A stretch of 56,076 nucleotides of DNA, taken from NCBI GenBank assembly GCA_018661465.1, contig JABJIC010000009.1, positions 1-56,076 on the forward strand, read 5' to 3'. The notes beneath the pieces are model-generated. The model had not been told where the DNA came from, made no database searches, and saw only the letters and a program-made list of their open reading frames with translations. Within the stretch, counting starts at the first letter, position 1. The number at the start of each line of letters is the position of its first letter. This DNA comes from Gammaproteobacteria bacterium. Lineage in GTDB: Bacteria; Pseudomonadota; Gammaproteobacteria; Pseudomonadales; Pseudohongiellaceae. Below are positions 33,918 through 41,547 of the stretch, piece after piece. Position numbers and translations under genes: made by a program.

Positions 33918-34534
33918 TGTCGTCCTCTCGGACAATACCTCTGTTCCCACTACGTATAGTGATGTTTCCTCGAGGCAGGGCAGAACTGCAAATTTTTGAG
34001 CGCCGCTATATCGACCTGATAAGGAACTGCCTTAAAACGAATACTGGTTTTGGTATCTGTCTGCTGAAAACAGGCGAAGAAACCATTCGTGAAGATAGTC
34101 AGCAAACTGTTCACCGTACAGGGACTTATGCAAACATTGTCGACTGGGATCAGCTTGATAATGGTTTGTTGAGCATTACCGCTGAGGGGCAAAACAAATT
34201 CCATATCGACAACTGCTGGCAGGAAGAAAGTGGTTTACTGATGGCAGAAGCAGCGTTCAGCAACTCTGATCTAGTGGATAACGAACAAATACCTGTCGAT
34301 GATGAATTTGCTCCTTTGACTGATCTATTGCAAAACCTGGAAAGCCATCCCTTGATTGAGCAGAAGAAATTGATCATAGATTATGACAATCTTTGGGACC
34401 TGGGCTGGCGGCTTGGGGATTTGATACCTATAGCCAACGAACAGAAACAACAGTTATTAGAGATTGATGATCCTTGGGATAGAATTGAGAGCATTGAGAG
34501 ACTGGTGTCGGAGATGGCAAATGAAGATGTCTGA
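33917..34534 (+). CDS. Lon N-terminal domain protein
   Basis: 205 residues. The protein is only the N-terminal (substrate-recognition) domain of Lon: IPLFPLRIVMFPRGRAELQIFERRYIDL at the start, GFGICLLKTGEE and the central GTYANIVDWDQLDNGLLSITAEGQNKF. It has no ATPase or protease domain; stand-alone LON-substrate-binding proteins are common. It overlaps mpl by one base (TGATG). Confidence 0.9.
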   Translation: MSSSRTIPLFPLRIVMFPRGRAELQIFERRYIDLIRNCLKTNTGFGICLLKTGEETIREDSQQTVHRTGTYANIVDWDQLDNGLLSITAEGQNKFHIDNCWQEESGLLMAEAAFSNSDLVDNEQIPVDDEFAPLTDLLQNLESHPLIEQKKLIIDYDNLWDLGWRLGDLIPIANEQKQQLLEIDDPWDRIESIERLVSEMANEDV

Positions 34535-34563
34535 AAGTCATATGAGCCAAAGAGCACAAAACA

Positions 34564-34857
34564 ATGCTGTCTAGTTTTCTGGATACCTCATCCTGGGATT
34601 ATCAGCAGTGGCTGGCATCAATCATCATGGTGTTCGTCATCGTTGCGGTGGCGGTGCTATTGCATCGAATTACCCAGATATTCAAATTGTCTCGCAAGCC
34701 GCGTTACACCCCGAACCTTAGACCTCTGAGGAGAGCAAGAACTGTTCGGGAAGATAATCCCTTATCCAATTTAAAAAATAATGTTGATACTACAGCCGAG
34801 ACCTGTGATACCGAGACTGACAATCAGCAAAGCGATGATCATGATAAAAGCAATTAG
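34564..34857 (+). CDS. small membrane-anchored protein
   Basis: 97 residues with one membrane segment (about 15-38) after an aromatic lead (SSWDYQQWLA), then a basic stretch (KLSRKPRYTPNLRPLRRARTVRED) and a hydrophilic, acidic tail (DTTAETCDTETDNQQSDDHDKSN). The positive region after the helix predicts the C-terminus in the cytoplasm. The stop at 34857 overlaps the protease start. Not recognised. Confidence 0.65.
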   Translation: MLSSFLDTSSWDYQQWLASIIMVFVIVAVAVLLHRITQIFKLSRKPRYTPNLRPLRRARTVREDNPLSNLKNNVDTTAETCDTETDNQQSDDHDKSN

Positions 34858-35659
34858 AGCGCTGGGCTATCTGCTGATCTTCCTGCTTTTCATTGCGGAA
34901 TCTCAGGCAATTATTGTTCGTCATGATGTGGGGCCGTCTCGTTACGAAGTGCGTGAAAGAGACTGGCCGGCAGTTTTCTTTCTGGAGAGACAGGGTCGAC
35001 GCAAAGTTTGCGGCGCGACAGTTATTCATCCTCAATGGGCAATAACCGCAGCACACTGCCTGCAGGAGACAACCTTAGGGGACACCATCGCCAATGGGCG
35101 GCGCTTCGCCGTGGAAGTAGGGGGTGAACAACGTCAAATTGACGCGGTGTCTATTCATCCTGACTACGACGTGAATTCGGACAGTGATGTGGATCTGGCA
35201 CTGCTTCGCTTCAGACAGGCATCCAACTCTCCTCAGGTGATGCCAATTTATCAGCAACAATCTGAATTAGATGAAGTAGTAAGCATTCTAGGGTGGGGAT
35301 ATTTCGGCATTGGAACAACTGGCAGACAATATGACGATGGCAGTTTCAGAATGGCGAGAAATCGAATAACTGAAGTGGGTAGACGATTTCGAATAGCTTT
35401 TGATGACCCCAGGAATAGTGGTGCTGAACCTCTCGATCTAGAAGGTATGCCCAGTCTAGGCGACAGTGGCGGACCAGCTATTCTTGAGACCTTGACGGGG
35501 TTCTCCTTGGTGGGTATTACTGTAGGAGAAATAGAGGGAGAAGGATTTTCTGAGGAGACTCAGGGTAAATATGGTTCAGTAGCTGTTTACGAACGCTTGT
35601 CACAGCATTTAGACTGGATGGAAGCAATTGTAGGCAGTTCGCTGCCCTTTGGCAGCTAG
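34841..35659 (+). CDS. exported trypsin-like serine protease
   Basis: 272 residues from the ATG at 34841 (another ATG at 34835). A signal peptide follows (ALGYLLIFLLFIAESQA). The S1 triad is intact: His in AITAAHCLQ, Asp in DSDVDLALLRF, Ser in LGDSGGPAIL. Only two Cys (KVCGAT and AHC) are present, giving the single Cys42-Cys58 type disulfide. Cleavage specificity is unclear: GEPLDLEGMPSLGDSGGP puts Met/Pro at the primary pocket base. It probably acts in the periplasm or outside. It overlaps the small membrane protein gene by 17 bases. Confidence 0.88.
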   Translation: MIKAIRALGYLLIFLLFIAESQAIIVRHDVGPSRYEVRERDWPAVFFLERQGRRKVCGATVIHPQWAITAAHCLQETTLGDTIANGRRFAVEVGGEQRQIDAVSIHPDYDVNSDSDVDLALLRFRQASNSPQVMPIYQQQSELDEVVSILGWGYFGIGTTGRQYDDGSFRMARNRITEVGRRFRIAFDDPRNSGAEPLDLEGMPSLGDSGGPAILETLTGFSLVGITVGEIEGEGFSEETQGKYGSVAVYERLSQHLDWMEAIVGSSLPFGS

Positions 35660-35807
35660 ACACTAAACAGCAAAAATAGAGAGATGACTAAGCAGTAGAT
35701 AGGTAGTCAGAAATAGATAACTAAAAATGAATAGTTCACTAAAAAGTAAATAGCTAATTAAATTTCGTCGATTCAAATAATGAGTTGGCGTAGGAGAAGA
35801 AAGACTC
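35660..35807. other. AT-rich intergenic stretch with loose atag repeats
   Basis: A small hairpin, gctgcc-cttt-ggcagc at 35641-35656, lies at the end of the protease gene. The 148 bases after it are poor in G and C, and the tetramer atag recurs at 35676, 35699, 35713, 35731 and 35750 with irregular spacing of 14-23. The next gene's ribosome site is at the right end. No gene or clear element is seen. Confidence 0.4.
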
Positions 35808-36560
35808 ATGATTAAGAAAGTTCTCATCGCTTGTGTAGTGTTGTTACTGGTAGGTGCCGGTGGATTATTTGTGTACTTCGACTCAATTGTGAAAAGTGGA
35901 ATCGAGATAGCTGGCAGTCAGGTGTTAGGTACGGAGATCACGGTTTCTTCGGTGTCTCTTTCTCCACTGAATGGCTCCGGAACTATTAGCGACTTAAAGG
36001 TAGCCAATACCGATGAATGGGATTCTCCCTATGCCTTCGAACTGGAGTCTGTTTCGGTAAATGTAAACGCAAGTTCTGTATTCAGTGACGTCATTGAAAT
36101 CGAGTCAGTCACAATTGTGCAACCTGCGATCACTTATGAGAGCAGAATAACTACCGACAATATACGTTCTCTGTTGGCAAACCTGTCATCAGGAGAGTCG
36201 GATACTACTGGTTCACCAGAAGGGGAAGCGGGTAAGAGTATTATTATTAGAGAGCTTAGAATTTTGGACGCGCAATTAAATTTGGTCACAGCCATCGCTA
36301 CAGCGCCAATTCCTCTGCCTGATATTGAGATGGAGGATATTGGGGATGATGGTCAAGCCAGCAGCATCGCCGATGCCATCGGCGCGGTTCTTTCTGAGAT
36401 CAGTAGCTCGATCCTCAGTTCCAATTTGCCGAACCTGGATGATCTGCGAGAAAATGCAGAAGCACGACTGCAAGACGGCGTGGATCAGGCCAGAGATCAG
36501 GTTGATGATGCTGTGGAAGATCTAGGTGGGCGTCTCAGGGGCTTACTGGATAATAATTAG
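35808..36560 (+). CDS. AsmA-like membrane-anchored protein
   Basis: 250 residues. An N-terminal membrane anchor (VLIACVVLLLVGAGGLFVYF) is followed by GIEIAGSQVLGTEITVSSVSLSPLNGSG, VANTDEWDSPYAFELESVSVNVNASSVFSD and IESVTIVQPAITYES, the usual opening of AsmA / DUF748-type periplasmic proteins, here cut short. The C-terminal 50 residues are helical and charged (DNLREN... QARDQVDDAVEDLGGRLRGLLD). AsmA-like proteins help phospholipid traffic to the outer membrane; this one is much shorter than YhdP or TamB. AGGAGAAG precedes the ATG. Confidence 0.75.
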   Translation: MIKKVLIACVVLLLVGAGGLFVYFDSIVKSGIEIAGSQVLGTEITVSSVSLSPLNGSGTISDLKVANTDEWDSPYAFELESVSVNVNASSVFSDVIEIESVTIVQPAITYESRITTDNIRSLLANLSSGESDTTGSPEGEAGKSIIIRELRILDAQLNLVTAIATAPIPLPDIEMEDIGDDGQASSIADAIGAVLSEISSSILSSNLPNLDDLRENAEARLQDGVDQARDQVDDAVEDLGGRLRGLLDNN

Positions 36561-36644
36561 AGCACTACATTCTTGGAAGAAGCAGGTTTATGAAGAGCCT
36601 TGCCTAGAAGGACAATGGCTTAGATCCAAATTGAGGTGGCTCTT

Positions 36645-37466
36645 CTATCTTGTGCCACAGTAATTCAGAGAAGAGGGTATCAGGCGATCAGTCTTGCCGC
36701 TTATTCGATAGGCGAGAAGGCCGACCCATTCTCGTGCTGCTATTCTCAAAATTTCCAGGTTTTCGCTAAACCTGAATTCAACCCTTAGTAGATTTCCTTT
36801 CAAGCTGTAGTGATCCACGGGATAAGCTTGAACCTTCCATTGTTGTCTGCAGAATACGCCTATGGAACGAGGCATATGGAATGCTGAAGTGACAAGTAAC
36901 CAGTTTTCCCGGTCCGTGGGATTCACCAGGCTTTTACTGTGCACGGCATTTTCATAGGTATTTCGAGACTCACTTTCATAGATTATTGCCCTGTCACCGA
37001 GATTCAGTTGTTCGAAAAGAATCTGGGCCATTTCCGCTTCCTTAAAATCCTGTTGCATTACTGCACCACTACCGCCTGTGAAGACGAGTTGAGCATCGGG
37101 ATAGATATTACTCAGGTAAAGTAAGTTGCTAATGCGCTCTGCGCTTGACCCCATTTCCACCTGCTGCCAACTTTGAGATTTCAGCGCATCAATGCTGCCA
37201 CCCAATACGATGATGCCATCCACTCTTGCCGGTAAAGCCGCATTTGTAGTGAATCGATTTTCTAGCGGAGAGATCAGCCATTCCCCTACAGGAAGTAGGC
37301 TTATTATTAGTAAAAGCGAAGCGCATATCGTCAGTAGATAGCGGGAAAGTTTTTTTCGACCAAGCACCAGTGATACCCACGCTCCAACTGCGAGTATTAC
37401 CAAAAAGCTATCGGGAGATATAAGCGCCCAGATCAATTTTGAAGCGTAAAAGAAAATAGTATCCAT
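36645..37466 (-). CDS. YdcF/ElyC family membrane protein (DUF218)
   Basis: 273 residues. Two hydrophobic segments at the N-terminus (about 12-31, 39-58) are followed by the DUF218 fold: GIIVLGGSIDAL, LVFTGGSGAVM, IYESESRNTYENA and LLVTSAFHMPRSIGVF. E. coli ElyC (YcbC) affects peptidoglycan and undecaprenyl-phosphate handling at low temperature; this protein has the same layout. It is convergent with the AsmA-like gene. Confidence 0.88.
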   Translation of the reverse strand: MDTIFFYASKLIWALISPDSFLVILAVGAWVSLVLGRKKLSRYLLTICASLLLIISLLPVGEWLISPLENRFTTNAALPARVDGIIVLGGSIDALKSQSWQQVEMGSSAERISNLLYLSNIYPDAQLVFTGGSGAVMQQDFKEAEMAQILFEQLNLGDRAIIYESESRNTYENAVHSKSLVNPTDRENWLLVTSAFHMPRSIGVFCRQQWKVQAYPVDHYSLKGNLLRVEFRFSENLEILRIAAREWVGLLAYRISGKTDRLIPSSLNYCGTR

Positions 37467-37601
37467 GCTGTCCTCGTTATGGAGAGGATGCTAACCTAAT
37501 TTTTATCCCAGCACCGTGCTTTTTCCCATCAAGAGCTTAGCTTGTTCAATCGAATTTGCTACTATCGGTGCATTCTTATGCAGCAATCAGGAGATTTGCG
37601 A

Positions 37602-38081
37602 ATGACAATCCAGGTAGGAGACAAAGTCCCAACAGTCAACTTTCGAGTAATGACCGCCGACGGACCTAAAGAGATGAGTAGCGACGAAGTATTTTCCGGC
37701 AAGAAAGTGGCTTTCTTTGCAGTCCCCGGAGCTTTTACTCCGGGATGTTCCATGACCCACTTGCCTGGCTTTGTGGTGAAGGCCGATGAGATAAAGGCTA
37801 AGGGCGTTGATACCATTGCCTGCATGTCAGTTAATGATGCATTTGTTATGGGAGCATGGGGTCAGGCACAGAATGCGGAAGAAATTCTCATGCTGGCGGA
37901 TGGCAATGCAGAATTTACTTCAGCCATTGGTATGGAAATGGACGGAAGCGGTTTTGGTCTGGGTAATCGCTGCAAGCGATTCGGTATGATCGTTGACGAT
38001 GGCACAGTAAGCTATCTGGGAATTGAAGCACCTGGAGAGATCAAAGTGAGTTCCGCAGAAGGCATGCTGGAACATCTCTAA
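37602..38081 (+). CDS. peroxiredoxin, PRX5/AhpC-TSA type
   Basis: 159 residues from the ATG at 37602; the frame opens at 37542 but AGGAG stands 8 bases before 37602. Peroxidatic Cys in VPGAFTPGCSMTHLPGF is typical of the PRX5 class, which uses glutathione or glutaredoxin. Further blocks are ACMSVNDAFVMGAWG and GSGFGLGNRCKRFGMIVDDG. It reduces hydroperoxides in the cytoplasm. It lies apart from bcp, so there are two peroxiredoxins in the window. Confidence 0.93.
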   Translation: MTIQVGDKVPTVNFRVMTADGPKEMSSDEVFSGKKVAFFAVPGAFTPGCSMTHLPGFVVKADEIKAKGVDTIACMSVNDAFVMGAWGQAQNAEEILMLADGNAEFTSAIGMEMDGSGFGLGNRCKRFGMIVDDGTVSYLGIEAPGEIKVSSAEGMLEHL

Positions 38082-38174
38082 GAGTATATTGAAAGTCTAT
38101 TGAGAGTGCTTCTAGAGTTGTAAGTTCTGCTAATGACAGGAAATCTCATAAAATAAGAATAACTAGGTCAATCA

Positions 38175-39893
38175 ATGAGTAGTTCACCAGAAGCAAACAC
38201 TACCGAGGTTTCGACTGAGGGCGAGGGAGTTATTAAAACTCCCATTCAAAGCAAGATAGGTCTCTTTCTGGGGCCTGTTGTGTTTGTTCTCATGCTGGTG
38301 TTTGTTGATCTTGAGCCAGGGAATCCGCAAGTAACTCGCATGGCCGCCATTGTTATACTTATGGCTATCTGGTGGATAACTGAAGCCATTCCTTTATCAG
38401 CCACTGCGCTTCTGCCTATTGTTTTGTTTCCGCTTATGGGAATTATGCGCGGCCGGGAATTGTCTGCAGCTAGTCAGATAGATGCTAGCTCTGTTTCCGT
38501 CAGCAACGGTTTCTCCCTTTCCGATTTCGACATCATTTATCCCAATGTGGCCAACCAATATATGGATTGGCTTATCTTGTTGTTTATGGGTGGCTTCATC
38601 ATCGCCACCGCTGTGGAAAAATGGGATCTGCATAAGCGTATCGCCCTGCATATACTTCGAATCATCGGTGGCCAGCCCCATCGGCTGGTACTTGGCTTTA
38701 TGGTAGCTACCGGTTTTCTTTCCATGTGGTTATCGAATACCGCCACGGCATTGATGATGATGCCCATGGGAATGTCGCTGATTCTGTTGTATGAAGAAAT
38801 TAATGGAAAAATTGTGGCAGAGGGTGGAGTTGTTGACGACAGAGCGGAAAACTTTTCGCTGACGCTTCTTCTGGGAATAGCCTATTCAGCATCTATAGGC
38901 GGCTTTGCAACCTTGATTGGTACTCCGCCTAATGGGGTTTTAGTGACGCAGATGTCACAACTCTTCCCCGATGCGCCAGATATTACTTTTGCATCGTGGA
39001 TGCTTTTTGCTTTGCCCATGAGCGCAGTCTATATGCTAATTGCCTGGTTTGTTCTTACCCGATTCGTGTTTCCTTTGCCGGCATCTACTCCCTTCAGTGG
39101 CCGGGAATTCATTCAGACAGAAATAGCTAAACTAGGGCCAATGTCTGTTGAAGAGAAAAGGGTGAGTGGGGTTTTCTTCGGCTTTGCTCTGTTGCTGATG
39201 ACACGTAAGGAGCGTCTCTTTGGAGCCGACGTGGATATCTTTGGCTGGAGTCATTATCTAGATGGCTTTCTGACTCGAGTGGGGTCTGAGCCCGTGGGAT
39301 ATTTGATCGATGACGGCAGTGTGTCTATTGCGGTCGCGCTAACACTTTTTATGATTCCTGCCGGAAAACAAATTGGTGGCAGACTGATGGACTGGGAAGA
39401 CGCCAAGCGAGTTCCCTGGGGCATATTGCTTCTATTTGGAGGAGGCCTCGCCATTGCCAAGGGTTTTTCCACCTCTGGTCTTGGTGAGTACGTAGCAGGA
39501 CAATTACAGGAGATGCTGGGAGACTCCAGCCCGCTGATGATTGTAATGGGAACAGTGGGGTTCATCACCGCATTTACCGAAGTTTCATCAAATACGGCAA
39601 CCATATCTCTGTCTTTGCCCATCATGGCGAGCCTGTCTCAGGCCATAGGAGTTCATCCATTGCTGTTATTGATACCCACAACTCTCGCTGCATCTTGTGC
39701 CTTTATGTTGCCGGTATCCACACCACCCAATGCTATTGTTTATGGCTCTGGACGGGTTCCTATCATGAAAATGGTAATTGCAGGTATCTGGCTGGATATT
39801 CTCTCTGTAATCCTGCTAACGTTCTTTGTATATACCTTGGGGCACATGACTTTTGGGGTTTTGGGCCCATTCCCGGACTGGGCGATTACTTGA
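38175..39893 (+). CDS. SLC13/DASS sodium:dicarboxylate symporter
   Basis: 572 residues with about 12 hydrophobic segments. Two SNT motifs bind sodium and carboxylate: LSNTATALMMMP (about 188) and SSNTATISLSLP (about 475). AIWWITEAIPLSATALLPIVLFPLMGI near the N-terminus is the SLC13 signature. It most likely takes up succinate, malate, fumarate or citrate with sodium. The stretch 302-345 carries a long loop. The gene stands alone. Confidence 0.93.
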   Translation: MSSSPEANTTEVSTEGEGVIKTPIQSKIGLFLGPVVFVLMLVFVDLEPGNPQVTRMAAIVILMAIWWITEAIPLSATALLPIVLFPLMGIMRGRELSAASQIDASSVSVSNGFSLSDFDIIYPNVANQYMDWLILLFMGGFIIATAVEKWDLHKRIALHILRIIGGQPHRLVLGFMVATGFLSMWLSNTATALMMMPMGMSLILLYEEINGKIVAEGGVVDDRAENFSLTLLLGIAYSASIGGFATLIGTPPNGVLVTQMSQLFPDAPDITFASWMLFALPMSAVYMLIAWFVLTRFVFPLPASTPFSGREFIQTEIAKLGPMSVEEKRVSGVFFGFALLLMTRKERLFGADVDIFGWSHYLDGFLTRVGSEPVGYLIDDGSVSIAVALTLFMIPAGKQIGGRLMDWEDAKRVPWGILLLFGGGLAIAKGFSTSGLGEYVAGQLQEMLGDSSPLMIVMGTVGFITAFTEVSSNTATISLSLPIMASLSQAIGVHPLLLLIPTTLAASCAFMLPVSTPPNAIVYGSGRVPIMKMVIAGIWLDILSVILLTFFVYTLGHMTFGVLGPFPDWAIT

Positions 39894-40103
39894 TATGAGG
39901 GTTTCCAGTAATTTGATTCTAAAAAGCTCATTTTTCGGCACGATATAGGTATTTGCGGGCACGGCTTTGTGTTATGTTTGCACTGTTAAGATTGAGATAC
40001 CTGTAAGTAATTGGTTGATTTATAACAAATAAATAGAAAACATGTAATGAATAGATAGACCTCGAAGCGAGCGGCTGAAGTCCAAAAGATAATAAGATCG
40101 AAT

Positions 40104-40760
40104 ATGAACGAAGAGCATATACATAAAATCAGAGACGTTGACCCTTGCCCTGCAGGGGATTCCGACTGTACCAATCTGGCAGAAGTAAAGCGGCTTCAGC
40201 TGGAAGTGAAAGAGTTGGCTGCTGCAGTGCGGACTGATGAACTGACCCGACTATTTAACTTCCGGTATTTTACTCAGGCACTTAGCTTGGAAATGGAACG
40301 AACCAGACGTTCGGGTCAGCCTACATGTTTGATCATTCTCGATCTTGACCACTTCAAAGCCATCAACGACGTTCACGGTCATGAGGTTGGTAACAAAGTT
40401 CTTTCTCATATTTCTGACCTTATCCGTAAAACCATTCGTCGATTGGATATTCCATGCCGCTATGGCGGTGAAGAATTCACCATCGTTCTGCCAGACACGA
40501 CACTTGTCCAGGGCGTCCGATTCGCTAATCGTCTTCGCTTGATAATCGAGAATTCACCGATTCAGGTTGGTGATGCTAGATTAGGTATCGAGGCGAGCTT
40601 TGGAGTGGCTGTTTATGGTAGAGGTGACCAGGTCAGCGAGCAGGAATTTGTTGAAAAAGTAGATGGGTTTTTGTACATGGCAAAACAGGAAGGTCGTAAT
40701 AGAGTTTGTCATCAACCTTTCGAGAAAGACGGTAAAGAGAAGAAAAAAACCTCCTCATAG
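40104..40760 (+). CDS. diguanylate cyclase (GGEEF)
   Basis: 218 residues. The protein is a short N-terminal helix (coiled coil about 26-42, EVKRLQLEVKELAAAVRTDELT) and one GGDEF domain. The signature is RYGGEEF (119-125), with RRLD at 112-115 five residues before it as an inhibitory site and the metal Asp in IILDLDHFK. No membrane or PAS segment. The enzyme would make c-di-GMP in the cytoplasm and be inhibited by its product. It contrasts with the degenerate GGDEF protein at 2-3 kb. Confidence 0.93.
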   Translation: MNEEHIHKIRDVDPCPAGDSDCTNLAEVKRLQLEVKELAAAVRTDELTRLFNFRYFTQALSLEMERTRRSGQPTCLIILDLDHFKAINDVHGHEVGNKVLSHISDLIRKTIRRLDIPCRYGGEEFTIVLPDTTLVQGVRFANRLRLIIENSPIQVGDARLGIEASFGVAVYGRGDQVSEQEFVEKVDGFLYMAKQEGRNRVCHQPFEKDGKEKKKTSS

Positions 40761-40804
40761 AAAGATCGCTTCAAGCTAAAGCCTCTAAATTATAATCCCG
40801 CTCC

Positions 40805-41473
40805 TTACTTTTTATTCCCACCCCTCACTTTTTTATTTGCCTCAACTTCTTTTGCCAGATGGTAGAGTATTGCCGCAGTTGCTCCCCAAATTCTATAGTC
40901 TTCATAGTGTAGCTCCAGCACTTTTCTTTGCTGATTATTGTAAGTCATAGAGGAGGATTGATAAGCGTCTTGATCGAGTACCAGGTCGAGAGGGGCATGG
41001 AATATTTGCGCAACTTCAATCGGGCAGGGTGTAAACTCCAATTCGTTTTCAATCACAGCTACTATAGGAGTAACTTGAAATCCCGAAGGCAAAGATAACT
41101 CGCCGAGGCGACCTATTACTTCAACGTGTTGCCGATCAAGTCCGATTTCCTCTTCGCTTTCTCGTAAGGCGGTGTCTATGACATCTTCATCCTCAGTATC
41201 CTGGGAGCCTCCAGGCAAGCTTATCTGACCCGCGTGGCTATTCAGGTTCTCTGATCTAACTGTGAGGACTATGTGACTCTCTTCGTTCTCATTGAGTCGT
41301 GTGGCGGCGATGAGCACGGAAGCTTTTCGCAGAGTGGCTTGTTTGCCTTCTACCATGGAATTCACAGAGCGATCTGGGTGGTAAATTGGTTCCGGGGCTT
41401 TTTCAGGGCGCGAAGAAAAGTATTCCAGCATATCGTGGAATATATGGGGCTTTCCTTCCTCGTTTTCGTTCAC
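40805..41473 (-). CDS. Nudix hydrolase, coenzyme A pyrophosphatase type
   Basis: 222 residues. HIVLTVRSENLNSHAGQISLPGG matches the NuDiP/CoA motif of UPF0035 proteins, and the Nudix box reads GGSQDTEDEDVIDTALRESEEEIGL with the REx2EE Glu residues in place. The C-terminal Tyr-Arg-Ile-Trp-Gly-Ala-Thr segment is typical too. Cleaves CoA or oxidised CoA into phosphopantetheine. A Rho-independent hairpin lies just beyond its start. Confidence 0.92.
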   Translation of the reverse strand: MNENEEGKPHIFHDMLEYFSSRPEKAPEPIYHPDRSVNSMVEGKQATLRKASVLIAATRLNENEESHIVLTVRSENLNSHAGQISLPGGSQDTEDEDVIDTALRESEEEIGLDRQHVEVIGRLGELSLPSGFQVTPIVAVIENELEFTPCPIEVAQIFHAPLDLVLDQDAYQSSSMTYNNQQRKVLELHYEDYRIWGATAAILYHLAKEVEANKKVRGGNKK

Positions 41474-41495
41474 GAATACTTTTTCCCGAATCTAT

Positions 41496-41523
41496 AAAAA
41501 TGCCGGCTAGTGCCGGCATTTTT
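41496..41523 (-). terminator. rho-independent terminator
   Basis: aaaaatgccggc (41496-41507) and gccggcattttt (41512-41523) pair perfectly around a four-base loop, with a T-run on the minus strand side too. It lies between the TonB receptor stop and the Nudix gene, so it ends the receptor transcript. Confidence 0.92.
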
Positions 41524-41547
41524 ATTTACATCAAAACACAATCTTGA

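Noticed and set aside
36592..36645. Inverted repeat gaagagcc / ggctcttc after the AsmA-like gene
   Set aside because: Only eight pairs with a 38-base loop and no T-run.
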